A DNA stretch of 64,000 nucleotides from contig NZ_QGNY01000001.1 of the NCBI RefSeq assembly GCF_003173575.1, positions 868,001 to 932,000 on the forward strand, written 5' to 3'. Positions within the stretch are counted from its first letter, which is position 1, and each line of letters starts with the position of its first letter. The DNA is from Pedobacter paludis (GTDB taxonomy: Bacteria; Bacteroidota; Bacteroidia; Sphingobacteriales; Sphingobacteriaceae). The position numbers were made by a program, and so were the translations under genes. The notes below the pieces were generated by a model. That model searched no databases. It saw only the letters and a list, made by a program, of their open reading frames with translations, and was not told where the DNA came from. Positions 36,900 to 46,387 of this stretch are shown piece by piece.

Positions 36900-38117
36900 A
36901 TGAAAAAAAAAATGATCCCTTTTTATTTCCTTTTGATTTCGTTTGCTGGCTGTAAAAAGAGGGATGTTATAGAAGAAATTAATACTCCCATTGTTGTGGC
37001 TCCAACTCCACCGATAATTCCAGTTGCACCACCAACATTACCAACTGTTGAGATTGGAACAGGCTCTGGAGCTCTAATATTAAAAGATCAAGTGGGCAAA
37101 AACTTCATCATTAAACCCGGCAGCTATTCGAATTTTCAGTTCGATAACTTAAAAAACTGTACGGTTAGTGGTGCTAATTTGGTCAAAATAGTTGGTGGTA
37201 ATGTTAGCTTAACAACTATGAACGGTGTTACCATAAGCGGAATTTCCATTGAAAACAGCACTTATAGAGCTTTTAATTTCTTAAACGAAGCAAATGATTT
37301 AATCTTAAAGGACATTACATTAACTAATATTGGTGATGTTTGTATGGTATTTTCTATAAATAAAAAATACGATGGAACACCTGCAAGTTATTCGAATAAC
37401 ATCCAACTACTAAATATAAAGGCAAGTAATATTTCTACTTTTTTCGGAGGAGCGGGATCATTAACGAATGATGGATTTACAGGACTAATTAAAAACTTCA
37501 AAATGAGCGGTTGTAGCATTACAAACTCACCAAATTTATCAGATGGTGTGTTTTTAGGCTTAGCTGAAGATTATGAAATATCCAATAATGTAATAGATAA
37601 TGTGAATACAGTAAATGGAAATCATAATGGAATATTTCACTTAATTGGGAATGGAAAAATTTTCGGAAATAAATGTACTAATCATCAAGGAAACCTTGTT
37701 AGAGCTTGGGTATGTAGCATAACAAAGGATGCTGGGGTAGAAATTTACAATAATATAGTATGGAACTCAACCCGTTATGGTGCTTTCGAGGTTCAAGTTC
37801 CACCATATATGAAAGCAATATCAACATTTAAACCAGGCACATCAAAAATCTACAATAATACGGTTGGCAAATTAAACACAGGCCTACCCAAATATTTTGA
37901 GGGTCGATTATTAGATGTATATGATACATATAGTACCATTGAAGTTTATAATAATCTGCTCTTCAATAATGTAGATGGCTTAATTTTGAATCAAATGTCT
38001 AGCAACACTACAACAATTACTCGTAATTCTGATAATATCTATAAAGCTAATGCTTTAGACGCTGTTGAAGACCTTACCTCATTCAAATCTTTAATTCCAG
38101 GAATTGGAAAACAGTAA
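36900..38117 (+). CDS. Lipoprotein with right-handed parallel beta-helix
   Basis: A predicted outer-membrane or periplasmic lipoprotein of 405 residues. The signal sequence ends in FAGC with a lipidated Cys18. A proline-rich linker (about 30-52) leads to repeated short strands of the form NLKNCTVSGANLVKI, GVTISGISIENS and DLILKDITLTNI, typical of pectate-lyase-like parallel beta-helices of polysaccharide lyases, epimerases and NosD-like proteins. Asn-rich turns (NNV, YNN) recur about every 20-25 residues up to about residue 370. Its place in the locus suggests binding or processing of the surface polysaccharide. No catalytic residues can be assigned. Confidence 0.8.
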   Translation: MKKKMIPFYFLLISFAGCKKRDVIEEINTPIVVAPTPPIIPVAPPTLPTVEIGTGSGALILKDQVGKNFIIKPGSYSNFQFDNLKNCTVSGANLVKIVGGNVSLTTMNGVTISGISIENSTYRAFNFLNEANDLILKDITLTNIGDVCMVFSINKKYDGTPASYSNNIQLLNIKASNISTFFGGAGSLTNDGFTGLIKNFKMSGCSITNSPNLSDGVFLGLAEDYEISNNVIDNVNTVNGNHNGIFHLIGNGKIFGNKCTNHQGNLVRAWVCSITKDAGVEIYNNIVWNSTRYGAFEVQVPPYMKAISTFKPGTSKIYNNTVGKLNTGLPKYFEGRLLDVYDTYSTIEVYNNLLFNNVDGLILNQMSSNTTTITRNSDNIYKANALDAVEDLTSFKSLIPGIGKQ

Positions 38118-38134
38118 TTAATAGTTTTTTATTA

Positions 38135-38166
38135 GACAAAAGCGATAGGGATCTATCGCTTTTGTC
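38135..38166 (+). terminator. Strong hairpin terminator after the beta-helix lipoprotein gene
   Basis: GACAAAAGCGATAG (38135-38148), loop GGAT, and exact complement CTATCGCTTTTGTC (38153-38166), a 14-bp perfect stem followed by a T-rich GTTTATTTT. It lies 17 bp after the stop codon. Confidence 0.85.
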
Positions 38167-38259
38167 GTTTATTTTAATCAAGGGTTGTCTTAATATTTTA
38201 TTTATAAACTTTATTCAAGCAAATTCTTATATCTTTATCAAATCATCCTTGCTCTTATA

Positions 38260-39366
38260 ATGAATCAAAAAAGAATTTATCAAATTGACTTGTTTAGGTT
38301 TTTAGCAGCCTTAGCTGTTATGATTTTTCATTACACTTTTAGAGGTTTTTATTCAGGCAAGTTAAGCATAATTGATTATCCAAGCATTTCTTGGCTAACC
38401 AAATATTTATATCTTGGAGTTGATTTATTTTTCATCATTAGTGGGTTTGTTATTTTCATGTCTATGAAAAATTCAACACTACCCAAATTTATCGTTTCTA
38501 GAATCTCAAGGATATATCCTGCTTTTTGGGTCGCTGTTACTTTTACATCTTTAGTGATTTTATTTTCTAAGGACCCAAAATTTATAATTTCTACGAAACA
38601 ATACTTTGCTAATCTTACTCTTTTCAACTCTGCTGTCGGGATTGAAAACATTGATGGTGTATATTGGTCTTTGATAATTGAGCTAAAGTTTTACTTTTTA
38701 ATGGGCATTTTACTCTTGCTAAATGGAATGGATAAAATCAAAATTTTGATGATTTCTTGGCTTTTATTATCGTTCATAATGTATTTTACTGGATCAAACA
38801 TTTTAATTACGAAGATATTAAAGACCATATTTTTTCCTCAATACAGCTCTTATTTCATTGCAGGAATGATTTTTTATTTAGTTTACGATAAAGGAAATTC
38901 AATTGTTTATTTTATAATGTTGTTTTTCTGCTATGTACTTTCGGTTCTTACTTCTTTGGAGAGAATAGTAGATTTCTCTCACGATTTTAATTCGCCTTTT
39001 AATCCAACAATCATTATTCTATCCATTACTGCTTTTTACCTATTGATGTTAGGTGTAAGCATAGGCAAACTGCAATTTCTTAATAGAAAGAATTTTGTTG
39101 TCTTAGGCGCCATTACATATCCACTTTATCTTATTCATCAAAACATTGGCTTTATAATTATCAATAAAATCAATTACAGTATGAATAAATATTTATTACT
39201 CATTTCTCTTACATTGGGAATGTTGATAGTTGCATACATGATGCAAAAATATATTGAAAAGCCATTCGCAAAGTGGTTAAAAAAGATTTTATCGAAGAAC
39301 ATAGAACCTAAAAAATCAGCCCTAAGCTCCTTGGCAGATAATACCATGATGAATTCAAAATCCTAA
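38260..39366 (+). CDS. Acyltransferase family 3 (OafA/NodX-like) membrane protein
   Basis: An integral-membrane O-acyltransferase of 368 residues with about ten helices. The N-terminus IYQIDLFRFLAALAVMIFHY carries the conserved Arg and the catalytic His. VDLFFIISGFVIFMS (about 55-69) and SRISRIYPAFWVAV (about 84-97) are the other family marks. Such proteins acetylate or otherwise acylate sugars of lipopolysaccharide or exopolysaccharide using acyl-CoA. It forms a single-gene unit between two hairpins, and the second hairpin overlaps its stop codon. Confidence 0.88.
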   Translation: MNQKRIYQIDLFRFLAALAVMIFHYTFRGFYSGKLSIIDYPSISWLTKYLYLGVDLFFIISGFVIFMSMKNSTLPKFIVSRISRIYPAFWVAVTFTSLVILFSKDPKFIISTKQYFANLTLFNSAVGIENIDGVYWSLIIELKFYFLMGILLLLNGMDKIKILMISWLLLSFIMYFTGSNILITKILKTIFFPQYSSYFIAGMIFYLVYDKGNSIVYFIMLFFCYVLSVLTSLERIVDFSHDFNSPFNPTIIILSITAFYLLMLGVSIGKLQFLNRKNFVVLGAITYPLYLIHQNIGFIIINKINYSMNKYLLLISLTLGMLIVAYMMQKYIEKPFAKWLKKILSKNIEPKKSALSSLADNTMMNSKS

Positions 39367-39393
39367 ATAGAAAGAAATAATCTATTTAGGATT
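39359..39393. terminator. Bidirectional terminator between convergent genes
   Basis: AATCCTAAATAG (39359-39370) pairs exactly with CTATTTAGGATT (39382-39393) around an 11-nt loop. It spans the acyltransferase stop codon and ends 4 bp from the stop of the convergent GMC oxidoreductase gene. The stem is AT-rich and the T tract is poor. Confidence 0.55.
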
Positions 39394-39396
39394 TAT

Positions 39397-41091
39397 CTAA
39401 ATCTTGCCCTCTTTTACCTGTTGATAGGCAAAATCGCAAGCTCTTGCTGTCATGGCCATATAGGTTAGTGAAGGATTTTGACAGGCTGAAGAAGTCATAA
39501 AGCTCCCATCCGTAATAAATACATTTTTCACATCGTGAAGTTGATTGTGCTCATTAAGCACTGATGTTTTTGGATCTCGACCCATTCTCGCAGTACCCAT
39601 TTCATGAACTGTTGATCCACCCGGTTTTTTATAATTAAAAGCACTCACGTTTTTGAAGCCCGCTTTTTCTAACATTTCGGCAGATGTACTTTGAATATCG
39701 TTCATCATTTTTTCTTCATTATCTTTAAATGAAAAATTGATATTCACCAGCGGTTGCCCCCATGCATCTTTCTTATTTTCATTCAATGAAATTTTGTTTT
39801 CAGCATAAGGCAAACACTCGCCCCAGCCTGCCATCCAAACAGTCCAAGGCCCTGGGGTAGTTAATTTGTTTTTGAAATCCACTCCAAACCCTTCTATATT
39901 TTGAAAGCGATCTGGCCATTCCTGTCTTTCTCCGTGGCCTTGTAGATTATAACCGCGTAAAAAGCCCAAATCTGATTTTTCACCATTCAAATTTCTATAT
40001 CTAGGTATTAAAAAACCAGCGGGCCTCCTACCCCTATAATATTGGTCTTTAAAATTCTCATGCATCCCTTCAGCGCCCGCTGAAGAATGGTGATCCATAA
40101 GGTTTCGACCAACTTGCTGACTATCATTACCCAATCCATCAGGAAAGCGGTTAGATTTGGAATTTAACAAAATAGAAGCGGTGCCAATTGTAGAGGCATT
40201 TAAGAAAATAATTTTAGCAAAATATTCATATTCCTGCTTTGTAATTTTATCGATTACCCTTACCCCTGTTGCTTTTTTTGTACTATCATCATAAATAATT
40301 TCTGTCACAATAGAAAAATCTCTAAGTGTTAAATTTCCCGTTGCAAAACCCGCAGGTAAGGTTGAACTATTACTGCTAAAATATCCACCAAACGGACAGC
40401 CTCGAGAACAAAGATTTCTGTATTGACATGGGCCTCTATTGTCCCAACCTTTAGTTAAGTTGGCCACCCTTGCAATGGTAAGGAGCCTATCTCCATTTTT
40501 AATTGATGATGCGAGATGTTTTTCAACACAATTTAATTCCATGGGTGGTAAAAAATTTCCATCCGGAAGCTGCGATAAATTTTCTCTTTGACCACTAACC
40601 CCAATGTATTTTTCTACATAATCATACCAAGGTGCAATATCTTTATATCTAATTGGCCAATCTACACCGTGACCATCTTTTAAATTGGCTTCAAAATCCA
40701 AATCACTTAATCGGTAGCATTGCCTTCCCCAAGTTAAGGAACGTCCACCAACTTGATAGCCCCGTATCCAATTAAATGGTTTTTCCTGAAGGTATGGATG
40801 TTCAGAATCATTAATAAAAAAATGTTTATCTCCCGGGTCGTAGTTTGAGCTTTGAATGGGGCTTTCGCTCACATCTTTTTGGGTATTGAAGAGTCCATTT
40901 TTAAATTCCCATGGCTTTAAATTAGCTGTGGGATAATCTATGATGTGTTTTACATCTCGTCCTCTTTCGAGTACTAAAGTTTTCAATCCTTTTTGCGATA
41001 GTTCCTTTGCAGCCCAACCGCCGCTAATTCCAGAACCAATTACTATTGCATCGAATGTATTTTCTAAATTTGAACCTTTATTGATATTCAT
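39397..41091 (-). CDS. GMC-family FAD oxidoreductase (gluconate 2-dehydrogenase large-subunit type)
   Basis: A flavin-dependent sugar or alcohol dehydrogenase (564 residues). The Rossmann motif AIVIGSGISGGWAAKEL lies near the N-terminus, CSRGCPFGGYFSSNSS in the middle, and the C-terminal GGSTVHEMGTARMG with NPSLTYMAM supplies the active-site His and Asn. The frame is open up to 41154, but I chose ATG 41091. It gives the usual short N-terminus and lies 4 bp after the stop of the small-subunit gene, whereas the longer version would overlap that gene. Family members oxidise gluconate, sorbose or related sugars, with electrons passed to a cytochrome. No cytochrome gene is adjacent. Confidence 0.87.
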   Translation of the reverse strand: MNINKGSNLENTFDAIVIGSGISGGWAAKELSQKGLKTLVLERGRDVKHIIDYPTANLKPWEFKNGLFNTQKDVSESPIQSSNYDPGDKHFFINDSEHPYLQEKPFNWIRGYQVGGRSLTWGRQCYRLSDLDFEANLKDGHGVDWPIRYKDIAPWYDYVEKYIGVSGQRENLSQLPDGNFLPPMELNCVEKHLASSIKNGDRLLTIARVANLTKGWDNRGPCQYRNLCSRGCPFGGYFSSNSSTLPAGFATGNLTLRDFSIVTEIIYDDSTKKATGVRVIDKITKQEYEYFAKIIFLNASTIGTASILLNSKSNRFPDGLGNDSQQVGRNLMDHHSSAGAEGMHENFKDQYYRGRRPAGFLIPRYRNLNGEKSDLGFLRGYNLQGHGERQEWPDRFQNIEGFGVDFKNKLTTPGPWTVWMAGWGECLPYAENKISLNENKKDAWGQPLVNINFSFKDNEEKMMNDIQSTSAEMLEKAGFKNVSAFNYKKPGGSTVHEMGTARMGRDPKTSVLNEHNQLHDVKNVFITDGSFMTSSACQNPSLTYMAMTARACDFAYQQVKEGKI

Positions 41092-41095
41092 TGTT

Positions 41096-41671
41096 TTATT
41101 TTGTTGCCCAAGATTTTTGATTGGGTTGGATAGGAATGCATGCTTGATAAGCACCTGGTATATAATCGTAAGCTAAGCCTTCTGTTGCACCTTGAAGAGA
41201 ATTGCAATAACCGATAACGGTTAAGGCTTTTAGCTTAACAAAAAATGGTTGACCTAATAATTTTTGATTAATTTTATTTAAAATCCCAATTTTATAGAGA
41301 CTCTTTTCTTCAAAATACTGCAATACGTCTATTTTCTGCTTTGAAGAACAATTGACGAATTCTTTCTGAAAATTTGATTGACAATAATCCTGTACATCAT
41401 CCAAACCATCTAAAAAGGTATTCTGCTCAGGCACAGACGAACAATTGGTGATAATGTTAATGATAAAATCCTGAACATTGGCCTGTTTGGCTCCTGGAGT
41501 ATCGGTTTGCGGAATAATGGTTTCTGCTAACTCAGCAATTAAGTTTTTATAATTATAAATTTCCTTTATGTTCGCTTTTTTAAAACGGCTATAATATTTG
41601 TATCCAGAAAAACCAGCCACAGATAAAGCACTAAGTGCAAGCACATTTTTAATGGCATTTCTTCTATTCAC
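41096..41671 (-). CDS. Gluconate 2-dehydrogenase subunit 3-family protein
   Basis: This is the small partner subunit of the GMC oxidoreductase encoded 4 bp downstream. I propose a GTG start at 41671, giving MNRRNAIKNVLALSALSVAG, a twin-arginine-like export signal characteristic of these subunits. The frame is open to an ATG at 41797, but the added 42 residues are lysine- and isoleucine-rich and look like translated leader DNA. Seen downstream are LAETIIPQTDTPGAKQANVQDFI, the family's most conserved part, and QGATEGLAYDYIPGAYQACIP near the end. The mature protein would be exported, possibly carrying its folded partner. The length is 191 residues. Confidence 0.82.
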   Translation of the reverse strand: MNRRNAIKNVLALSALSVAGFSGYKYYSRFKKANIKEIYNYKNLIAELAETIIPQTDTPGAKQANVQDFIINIITNCSSVPEQNTFLDGLDDVQDYCQSNFQKEFVNCSSKQKIDVLQYFEEKSLYKIGILNKINQKLLGQPFFVKLKALTVIGYCNSLQGATEGLAYDYIPGAYQACIPIQPNQKSWATK

Positions 41672-41815
41672 TTCGGGGTTTGATTTATTTGTTATAAATT
41701 TAAACTTTATTATGATAAATATGATAAGCTCCCTATATAAAAGCCTAAATTGATTATGAAATATCTTGTAAACATCCCTAATCTTAAAAGATACCAAAGA
41801 TAATCAAGTAAATTA

Positions 41816-43174
41816 ATGAACATCATCTCCAAATTAAAAAATGTCCATTTTCTATCTTTATTAGGAACTGGTGGCATGTCTGTATTGATCTTTGTATTTA
41901 CCGCAATACTTTATAGATCTTTAAGCGTTAAAGATATTGGAATTTGGTTCTTTTTCCAAACCATGCTTTCCTTTTTAGATACTTTTAGGCAAGGGTTTTT
42001 AACAACTGCCTTTATTAAATTTTATTCAGGGACTACAGAAGAAAGAGGCAGGGAGGTTATTGGATCAACATGGTTTATCGCCTCAACAATAACACTTATA
42101 TTTATTGTAGCAAATGTTCCTATTTTATTTTTTCTAAGCAGGATTACCGATGAAAGCTTGAACTACTTCTTGAAATATTTCTCATTAAATTTGCTTTTCT
42201 CTCTACCAATGATCATTGCTATGTGTATTACCCAAGGAGAGCTTCGATTTGACAGGTTATTATATATCAGAGTGACACAAGTTATGATATTAATTTTATC
42301 TCTTTTGGGATTAATCTATTTTAAAGCCAACAATTTACATAATTTAATGATGGCTAATCTTGCATCATCGTTAATCACCAGCTTGTTAACTATATTTATG
42401 GGTTGGTCTGGCATTAAATTCTTTTTCGCAAAAAGCAAATCGTGTATTAAAGAGCTCTTTGATTTTGGGAAGTATACAGTTGGTACATCTATAAGCAGCA
42501 ATCTATTTGGTGTTACCGATACTTTTGTGATAAACTTTATGCTCGGCCCCTCCTCTTTAGCCATTTATAATTTAGGAAGAAGGTTAATGGAGGTAGTAGA
42601 AATTCCCCTTCGAAGTTTTGTTGCAACGGCTATGCCTTCCCTTTCTAAAGCCTACAACATTGGTGATAGAGCGCAAGTGATTTACATCATGAAGAAATAT
42701 ATCGGTATGATTACAATTGTTCTTATACCCATTTCTATAATTGCCTATTTTTTTGCTGGTGTTGCAATGAGTTTAATAGGTGGAGGGCAATATAAAGGCA
42801 CTATTGCAGGTTTAGAGGCTGTTAATATTTTTCGAATCTGCATTGCATTTTCCTTATTTTATCCATTGGATCGGTTTATGGCTGTGACTTTGGACGCAAT
42901 TCACAAGCCTCAGGTTAATTTTGTCAAAATTATCGTGATGCTCATCGTAAATTTTCTCTCCGATATTATCGGAATTTACATTTTTGGAAATATTTATGGA
43001 GTTGTAGTGGGAACAGTCTTCCCAATACTTGCAGCCGTTATTATTTCCAATTACGTCATTCAGAAAGATTATCACAAATTTTCTATTATTGATATTTATA
43101 TATTGGGATATAAAGAATTGACGGCTTTAATATCTAGCACATTAAAAAACTTTAAAAAACAACAAACTCTTTAA
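41816..43174 (+). CDS. Wzx-like oligosaccharide flippase
   Basis: A 452-residue polytopic membrane protein of the MATE/MVF polysaccharide-transporter group with about 12 predicted helices. The N-terminal pattern FLSLLGTGGMSVLIFVFTAILYRSLSVKDIGIWFF is typical of Wzx/RfbX proteins, which flip lipid-linked repeat units across the inner membrane. It begins a plus-strand unit with a GT8 glycosyltransferase starting 11 bp after its stop, and is divergent from the dehydrogenase subunit gene. It is the only flippase in the window and so the probable partner of the Wzy/ligase encoded at 49793-51055. Confidence 0.87.
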   Translation: MNIISKLKNVHFLSLLGTGGMSVLIFVFTAILYRSLSVKDIGIWFFFQTMLSFLDTFRQGFLTTAFIKFYSGTTEERGREVIGSTWFIASTITLIFIVANVPILFFLSRITDESLNYFLKYFSLNLLFSLPMIIAMCITQGELRFDRLLYIRVTQVMILILSLLGLIYFKANNLHNLMMANLASSLITSLLTIFMGWSGIKFFFAKSKSCIKELFDFGKYTVGTSISSNLFGVTDTFVINFMLGPSSLAIYNLGRRLMEVVEIPLRSFVATAMPSLSKAYNIGDRAQVIYIMKKYIGMITIVLIPISIIAYFFAGVAMSLIGGGQYKGTIAGLEAVNIFRICIAFSLFYPLDRFMAVTLDAIHKPQVNFVKIIVMLIVNFLSDIIGIYIFGNIYGVVVGTVFPILAAVIISNYVIQKDYHKFSIIDIYILGYKELTALISSTLKNFKKQQTL

Positions 43175-43185
43175 TAATATTTGGC

Positions 43186-44061
43186 ATGAAAAACGAGGAA
43201 ACAATAACCCTAGTAACCGTTTGTGATAATCAGTTTGTTGTATTATTGGCTGCATTACTAAAATCCATTGAAACCAATCATAAGACCAAAGAGCCCATAG
43301 ATTTATATATTGTAAATGATGGAATATCGAAAACAAACCAGCAAAAACTCATTACAAGCTTATCCACAAATAAGTTAAATATTATTTGGAAAACCATGGA
43401 AGAAGCGATCCCTAAGGATTTAAAACTTCCTTTAGATAACACTACTTTTCCAGCAAATACATATGCCAGAATCTGTATTCCTTACTTTATTCATCCTGAA
43501 GCAACTAAAGCCATTTATTTAGATGTAGATATGATTGTTTTGGAAGACATTTCCAAACTTTGGAATACGGATATAGGAGAATTTTCGATGGCTGCAGTGA
43601 GTGATCGATCTGAAGTAGTGAGCTCTCCCTGGGGCGGTATAAAAAATTACAAGGAGCTCGGGCTTGACCCGCAAAGTAAATATTTTAATTCTGGATTATT
43701 TATCTTAAAGCCAAAAGAATGGAGAAGTTTAAATATTCCAAAAAAAGTATTTGAATGTGCAGAACAAAACATCAGCTATGTCAATTTTGCTGATCAATAC
43801 AGCCTCAATGTGGTTTTTAACCAAAAATGGTTTGAATTAGACCGTTTGTGGAATTGTTATGCACAAAATGAAATCAAAAGCCCTTACTTAATTCATTTTA
43901 CTGGCATGAAACCTATCTATAAAGGATACGAAGCAAATGAAGATTACAAAAACCTGTTCTTCCAGTACTTAAAGCAAACAAAATGGTCTGACCTGAAACC
44001 TAAAAGCGATTTGGTGAGATTTATAAAAAAAGCTTACAATAAAATTAAAAAAAGATTTTAA
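43186..44061 (+). CDS. Glycosyltransferase family 8
   Basis: A 291-residue retaining glycosyltransferase of the galactosyl/glucosyl-transferase type used for LPS and capsule. VTVCDNQFVVLLAALLKSI opens the fold, AIYLDVDMIVLEDI (about 112-125) carries the metal-binding DxD, and KYFNSGLFILKPKEW and LIHFTGMKP with the conserved His (near 244) close the active site. The C-terminus is basic (KKAYNKIKKRF) and may sit on the membrane. It is in one unit with the flippase upstream and is convergent with an acetyltransferase gene. Confidence 0.9.
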   Translation: MKNEETITLVTVCDNQFVVLLAALLKSIETNHKTKEPIDLYIVNDGISKTNQQKLITSLSTNKLNIIWKTMEEAIPKDLKLPLDNTTFPANTYARICIPYFIHPEATKAIYLDVDMIVLEDISKLWNTDIGEFSMAAVSDRSEVVSSPWGGIKNYKELGLDPQSKYFNSGLFILKPKEWRSLNIPKKVFECAEQNISYVNFADQYSLNVVFNQKWFELDRLWNCYAQNEIKSPYLIHFTGMKPIYKGYEANEDYKNLFFQYLKQTKWSDLKPKSDLVRFIKKAYNKIKKRF

Positions 44062-44070
44062 GGTTTTATA

Positions 44071-44595
44071 TTAAAATGATTCCGTTTCTACTTTTTTTAT
44101 CACCCTTGCCGGATTACCAACAACCACAGAATTATTAGAAATTGATTTAACAACAACAGAGCCTGCACCAATGGAAACATGGTCGTCTATCGTAATATTT
44201 CCAATAATTACTGTATTACAGCCTATATCTACATGATTTCCAATTTTTGGAGCCAAGCCTGAATATGCTCCATCTATATCTTGTTTTACACCAATAGTGG
44301 TACATTGCCGAACACTACAGTTCGCTCCAATTATAGTATTTGGATGAATTACTAGGCCTGTACCATGCCATAATTGAAAGTTTGGGCCTATTGACGTTTT
44401 CCAGGAAAGTTCAACACACATGAACCATTCTACCGTAATTCTGTAAAAAAGTAAATACCAAAAAAAAATAACTTTTGTAAATTTACGCTTAATAATTAGT
44501 TGCGCAATCCTAAATAATACAATTATATATTTACCTTTTGTTGGATTTACAAGGTTGGCGTGCCAATCTTGTAAGATATATTTTCTTATCCCCAT
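44071..44595 (-). CDS. Serine acetyltransferase-like hexapeptide-repeat transferase
   Basis: A left-handed beta-helix acyltransferase. After an alpha-helical N-terminus (LQDWHANLVNPTKGKYIIVLFRIAQL), the hexapeptide region (about 85-165) has GPNFQLWHGTGLVIHPNTIIGANCSV, with the catalytic His, and ends NNSVVVGNPARVIKK. The frame is open to ATG 44631; I prefer ATG 44595, which begins MGIRKYILQDW like relatives (174 residues). True CysE enzymes are longer at the N-terminus. Given the locus, it may acetylate a sugar or amino-sugar instead of serine. Transcribed alone. Confidence 0.83.
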   Translation of the reverse strand: MGIRKYILQDWHANLVNPTKGKYIIVLFRIAQLIIKRKFTKVIFFWYLLFYRITVEWFMCVELSWKTSIGPNFQLWHGTGLVIHPNTIIGANCSVRQCTTIGVKQDIDGAYSGLAPKIGNHVDIGCNTVIIGNITIDDHVSIGAGSVVVKSISNNSVVVGNPARVIKKVETESF

Positions 44596-44741
44596 AACTT
44601 TAAGAAACAAAATTAAGTTAAAAATCACCATTAATCTTTATTTGGATAAATTAAATTGAAAGTTGCCAATTTTTTTTTGAAGGATATAACCCGAGCCAGT
44701 AAAAGATTTATATTTTTACACAAAATCAAACCCTATCAAAA

Positions 44742-45602
44742 ATGTTTATACTCCATAATCCAAAATGGATATCACAATATGACTTCGCTTTTAATTGTAT
44801 AGAGGAAATTCCAAATAAAATATTTGATAGCATAAATTTAAAACTTGATGTGCTACAAAGCCCCGAACCTGAAGTTAGTATTTTAATTTCTGCTTGGAAT
44901 GAAGAACTTAATATATTAAAAACAATTGCAAGTTTGGCCGACCTAAAAACGGATATAGGGATCGAAATAATAGTGGTTAATAATAATTCAACTGATTCTA
45001 CGCAGGAAACTTTGAATAAACTCAAGGTTAAAAATTATTTTCAACCTATTCAAGGATGGGGACCTGCAAGACAAATGGGATTAGAGAATTCTAAAGGTAA
45101 GTATATATTACTAGCTGATGCTGATTGCATTTATCCAGAATGCTGGGTTGATGAAATGCTTAAAGTTTTAAAAAAACCAAATGTTGTTTGTGTTTACGGA
45201 AGATATTCATTTATTGCTGAAAAGGGATATCCACGATGGAAATTGTTTATCCTCGAAACCTTAAAAGATATTATTGCTGAAATAAGACACTTTAAAAGAC
45301 CTTACTTAAATGCTTTTGGAATCAGCCTTGGTTACATTAGAGAATACGGAATAAAAATTGGATATGTTATGCACAAAATAAGAGGAGAAGATGGCAGAAT
45401 GTGCTTTGATCTAATGCAGTACGGTAAAATCAAACAGGTGAAATCCAATAAAACACGAGCTTGGACAAAACCAAGAACTCTACAAAAAGATGGAAGTTTT
45501 AGTCAGGCTCTTTTTTCTAGAATAAAGTTAGAATTAAAACGCTTTTTTTCCATGTTTACTTCCCTAGCCCCTCACGATACAAAAACCAGTAAGAATGAAT
45601 AA
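44742..45602 (+). CDS. Glycosyltransferase family 2
   Basis: A 286-residue GT-A transferase. After an unusual 45-residue N-terminal extension, the fold starts VSILISAWNEELNILKTI and shows IIVVNNNSTDSTQE, GPARQMGLENSKGKYILLADADC (DxD at about 126-128) and a RGEDGRMCFDL acceptor-site region (near 215). No membrane helix is seen. It overlaps the next GT2 gene by 8 nt (ATGAATAA), so translation is coupled. Donor and acceptor are unknown. Confidence 0.86.
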   Translation: MFILHNPKWISQYDFAFNCIEEIPNKIFDSINLKLDVLQSPEPEVSILISAWNEELNILKTIASLADLKTDIGIEIIVVNNNSTDSTQETLNKLKVKNYFQPIQGWGPARQMGLENSKGKYILLADADCIYPECWVDEMLKVLKKPNVVCVYGRYSFIAEKGYPRWKLFILETLKDIIAEIRHFKRPYLNAFGISLGYIREYGIKIGYVMHKIRGEDGRMCFDLMQYGKIKQVKSNKTRAWTKPRTLQKDGSFSQALFSRIKLELKRFFSMFTSLAPHDTKTSKNE

Positions 45603-46386
45603 TTTATCTTTAAATACTTTTCCTTCAATATCTCTACTTGTTACACATTATAATAGAAGTAAGTCTTTGGAGAATCTATTAAATTCTTTTAAAGACTTAA
45701 ATTGTTCCTTTGGAGAAATTATAGTTTCTGATGATGGGAGTGAGGAAAAACATATCATTAAACTTAAAGAATTAAGTCAAAAATTTACGTTTAATCTTGT
45801 CACAACTGTTAAAAATAAAGGTCTGGGGAATAATATCAATAAAGGACAAGATGCGGTTTCCAAAAAGTATACTTTATATATACAAGAAGATTTCGTACCG
45901 AGTCCGTTATTTCCATCAAAATTAAAAGATGCATTGTCTTTCATAGAAAATGATGCAGAACTAGATATTGTAAGGTTTTACGCCTATTATGCATACCCTT
46001 ATTTGAGGCCATTCAATGAAGATTTTTCTGAAATGTATATTGATAAATTTGCATCAAGGTATGATAAAATTTATTACTATAGCGATCATCCCCATTTAAG
46101 AAGATCATCATTTTTCAATAAATTTGGCCGTTATCCTGAGGGATTAAAAGGTGATATTACTGAATATAAAATGTGTATTTCTTTTATCCAAAATAAAGGA
46201 AAAGGTTTGTTTTATAATGACTTTGCAAATCTGATTCGACAAGAAAACCCAGAAGATGAACCAAGTACCATGCAAAGAAGCAATTGGAAACAGAATCCGA
46301 ATTTTGTGATTAGAATAATGCGGGATGTATATCGCCAGATCAAATATAATTACGATATTTTGATGATGAAATCTCTTAAAAGCTAG
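45595..46386 (+). CDS. Glycosyltransferase family 2
   Basis: A 263-residue GT-A transferase starting with ISLLVTHYNRSKSLENLL, then IIVSDDGSEEKHI and NKGLGNNINKGQDA. The metal-site position reads YIQEDFVPS (about 99-107), where an Asp-containing triad is more common, so metal binding may differ. Later parts (SDHPHLRRSSFF, RYPEGLKGDITEYKM) are seen in capsule glycosyltransferases of Bacteroidota. It is coupled to the preceding gene through an 8-nt overlap. It ends 2 bp from the convergent GT14-like gene. Confidence 0.85.
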   Translation: MNNLSLNTFPSISLLVTHYNRSKSLENLLNSFKDLNCSFGEIIVSDDGSEEKHIIKLKELSQKFTFNLVTTVKNKGLGNNINKGQDAVSKKYTLYIQEDFVPSPLFPSKLKDALSFIENDAELDIVRFYAYYAYPYLRPFNEDFSEMYIDKFASRYDKIYYYSDHPHLRRSSFFNKFGRYPEGLKGDITEYKMCISFIQNKGKGLFYNDFANLIRQENPEDEPSTMQRSNWKQNPNFVIRIMRDVYRQIKYNYDILMMKSLKS

Positions 46387-46387
46387 C

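Noticed and set aside
41092-41154. Upstream-extended start of the GMC oxidoreductase
   Set aside because: The extension overlaps the small-subunit gene in another frame and is not needed for the FAD domain; ATG 41091 fits the 4-bp operon spacing.
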